A DNA stretch of 5,614 nucleotides, taken from positions 1-5,614 of the forward strand of contig JBFEUI010000136.1 in assembly GCA_041547565.1 (NCBI GenBank), written 5' to 3'. Positions 4,697 to 5,614 of the stretch are shown piece after piece. The notes under the pieces are model-generated. The model saw nothing but the letters and a program-made list of their open reading frames with translations. It was not told where the DNA came from and did no database searches. Position 1 is the stretch's first letter; each line of letters opens with the position of its first letter. Source of the stretch: JBFEUI01 sp041547565 (GTDB lineage: Bacteria > Pseudomonadota > Gammaproteobacteria > Thiohalomonadales > Thiohalomonadaceae). Position numbers and translations under genes: made by a program.

Positions 4697-5614
4697 TCAA
4701 CGTTGATAGATACGTGCCATGTGGCGCAGACGTTCCGGGACATCGTCAGCAAGCTGCCCCCATTCAAAACGCCATTCCCAGTTCCCTTCCGTGGTACCGG
4801 GCACATTCATGCGCGCCTCGCTACCCAGCGCGAGGGCATCCTGCATTGGAATCATCGCCAGCCGTGCGACCGAAGCGTAGGCCACACGAATCAGCGACCA
4901 CGGCATGCTCTCCGCCTGGGTCCCCAGGTAATCCAGCACGTAAGACTGCGTCTGTTCATCAAGCGCACTGAACCAGCCGAGGGTAGTATCGTTGTCATGC
5001 GTGCCGGTATAGGCCACACAGTTCGGTACATGGGCATGCGGCAGATAGGGGTTGTCGGCATTGCCGGAGAAAGCAAAATGCAGGATCTTCATACCGGGCA
5101 GCGCATATCTGTCACGCAGCGCGGTCACCTCATCGGTAATGATACCCAGGTCCTCGGCGACTATCGGTAGCGGATCGAAATGTTCGTGCAACCGGTCAAA
5201 CAGTTTGCCACCCGGCGAGCTGAGCCACTGGCCGTTAATGGCGGTCTGCTCATGGGCAGGTATCTCCCAGCACGCCTCAAAGCCGCGAAAGTGATCGATG
5301 CGCAACAGGTCAAACTGCCGCAACAGCACAGCCAGCCGCTGCAGCCACCAGTCAAAGCCCTGTTGTTCCATCTTGTCCCAGTCATACAGAGGATTGCCCC
5401 AGCGCTGACCGGTCTCTGAGAAGTAGTCGGGGGGCACACCGGCCACGACAGAAGGCTGTCCATCGCCGTCAAGCTTGAAGTAATCGGGCTGCATCCAGAC
5501 ATCGGCACTGTCATGGGCAACGAAGATCGGCATGTCGCCGAAAAGAATCACGCCACGTTCGTTGGCATAGTGCTTGAGCTGGCGCCACTGACGGTAGAAC
5601 AGAAACTGCTCGAA
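4697..5614 (-). CDS. malQ: 4-alpha-glucanotransferase (amylomaltase, GH77), C-terminal 305 codons
   Basis: Amylomaltase moves alpha-1,4-glucan segments between maltodextrins in the cytoplasm, in maltose/glycogen metabolism. The reading frame is open to the window edge (918 bases including the stop) and starts mid-protein with FEQFLFYRQW, so the 5' end is outside; about 190-200 N-terminal residues are missing compared with the roughly 500-aa bacterial family. Residues numbered from the edge: GDMPIFVAHDSADVW (26-40), GVPPDYFSETGQRWGNPLYDW (59-79), LRIDHFRGF with nucleophile D107 (104-112), VAEDLG with acid/base E154 (152-157), THDNDT with transition-state Asp207 (205-210), and PGTTEGNWEWR near the end. 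The 47-residue spacing from nucleophile to acid/base equals that of Thermus amylomaltase (D293-E340). A GTG at 5551 could be mistaken for the start but is internal. It precedes the c-di-GMP gene on the same strand, separated by 253 bp with its own promoter-like region. Confidence 0.97.
   Translation of the reverse strand, partial: FEQFLFYRQWRQLKHYANERGVILFGDMPIFVAHDSADVWMQPDYFKLDGDGQPSVVAGVPPDYFSETGQRWGNPLYDWDKMEQQGFDWWLQRLAVLLRQFDLLRIDHFRGFEACWEIPAHEQTAINGQWLSSPGGKLFDRLHEHFDPLPIVAEDLGIITDEVTALRDRYALPGMKILHFAFSGNADNPYLPHAHVPNCVAYTGTHDNDTTLGWFSALDEQTQSYVLDYLGTQAESMPWSLIRVAYASVARLAMIPMQDALALGSEARMNVPGTTEGNWEWRFEWGQLADDVPERLRHMARIYQR

Noticed and set aside
5549..5551. GTG at 5551 as the malQ start
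   Set aside because: The frame continues upstream with typical MalQ sequence (FEQFLFYRQW...) to the window edge, so this codon is an internal valine.

Overview
The window looks like a chromosomal segment of a gammaproteobacterium. GC is moderately high, the QueA and Tgt proteins follow the E. coli proteins almost residue for residue at their N-termini, and the queA-tgt order is typical of that class. I cannot name a genus from the sequence. A free-living, respiring bacterium with cytochrome c maturation is suggested by a sensor protein with a periplasmic CXXCH haem-binding motif (inference).

Layout. Positions 1-1566, minus strand: queA followed by the 5' part of tgt, the last two steps of queuosine synthesis. 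Their 122-bp gap holds two oppositely oriented blocks of degenerate 7-bp repeats that can fold into a long hairpin. Positions 1567-1694: a divergent promoter region. Positions 1695-1781, plus strand: tRNA-Leu(CAA). Positions 1782-1857: a short convergent gap with a GC-rich stem-loop. Positions 1858-4443, minus strand: one large gene for a membrane protein with a periplasmic single-haem sensor, a HAMP-like linker, a GAF-like domain, GGDEF and EAL. Positions 4444-4696: a 253-bp intergenic region. Positions 4697-5614, minus strand: the C-terminal 305 codons of malQ, whose 5' end lies outside the window.

The main discovery is in the 4444-4696 gap. Read on the minus strand, about 4584-4506 is a class I cyclic-di-GMP riboswitch (GEMM-I). 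It has the GAAA-capped P1 hairpin, the ACGCAAAGCC linker, a tetraloop receptor and the AGCGGGGUUACC 3' segment. It sits in the leader of the GGDEF-EAL gene, 64 nt before the start codon. The enzyme that probably makes and/or breaks c-di-GMP therefore appears to be controlled by c-di-GMP at three levels: the riboswitch on its mRNA, an intact RxxD inhibitory site in its GGDEF domain, and redox or ligand input through a covalently bound haem. An AT-rich block just upstream of the riboswitch (about 12% GC at 4601-4660) contains a 10-bp direct repeat spaced one helical turn and a candidate promoter.

The rest is mostly housekeeping: tRNA modification, a leucine tRNA and maltodextrin/glycogen metabolism. 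I see no mobile element, CRISPR array, rRNA or integrase. All calls come from reading the sequence and from remembered family motifs; no database search or folding program was run.
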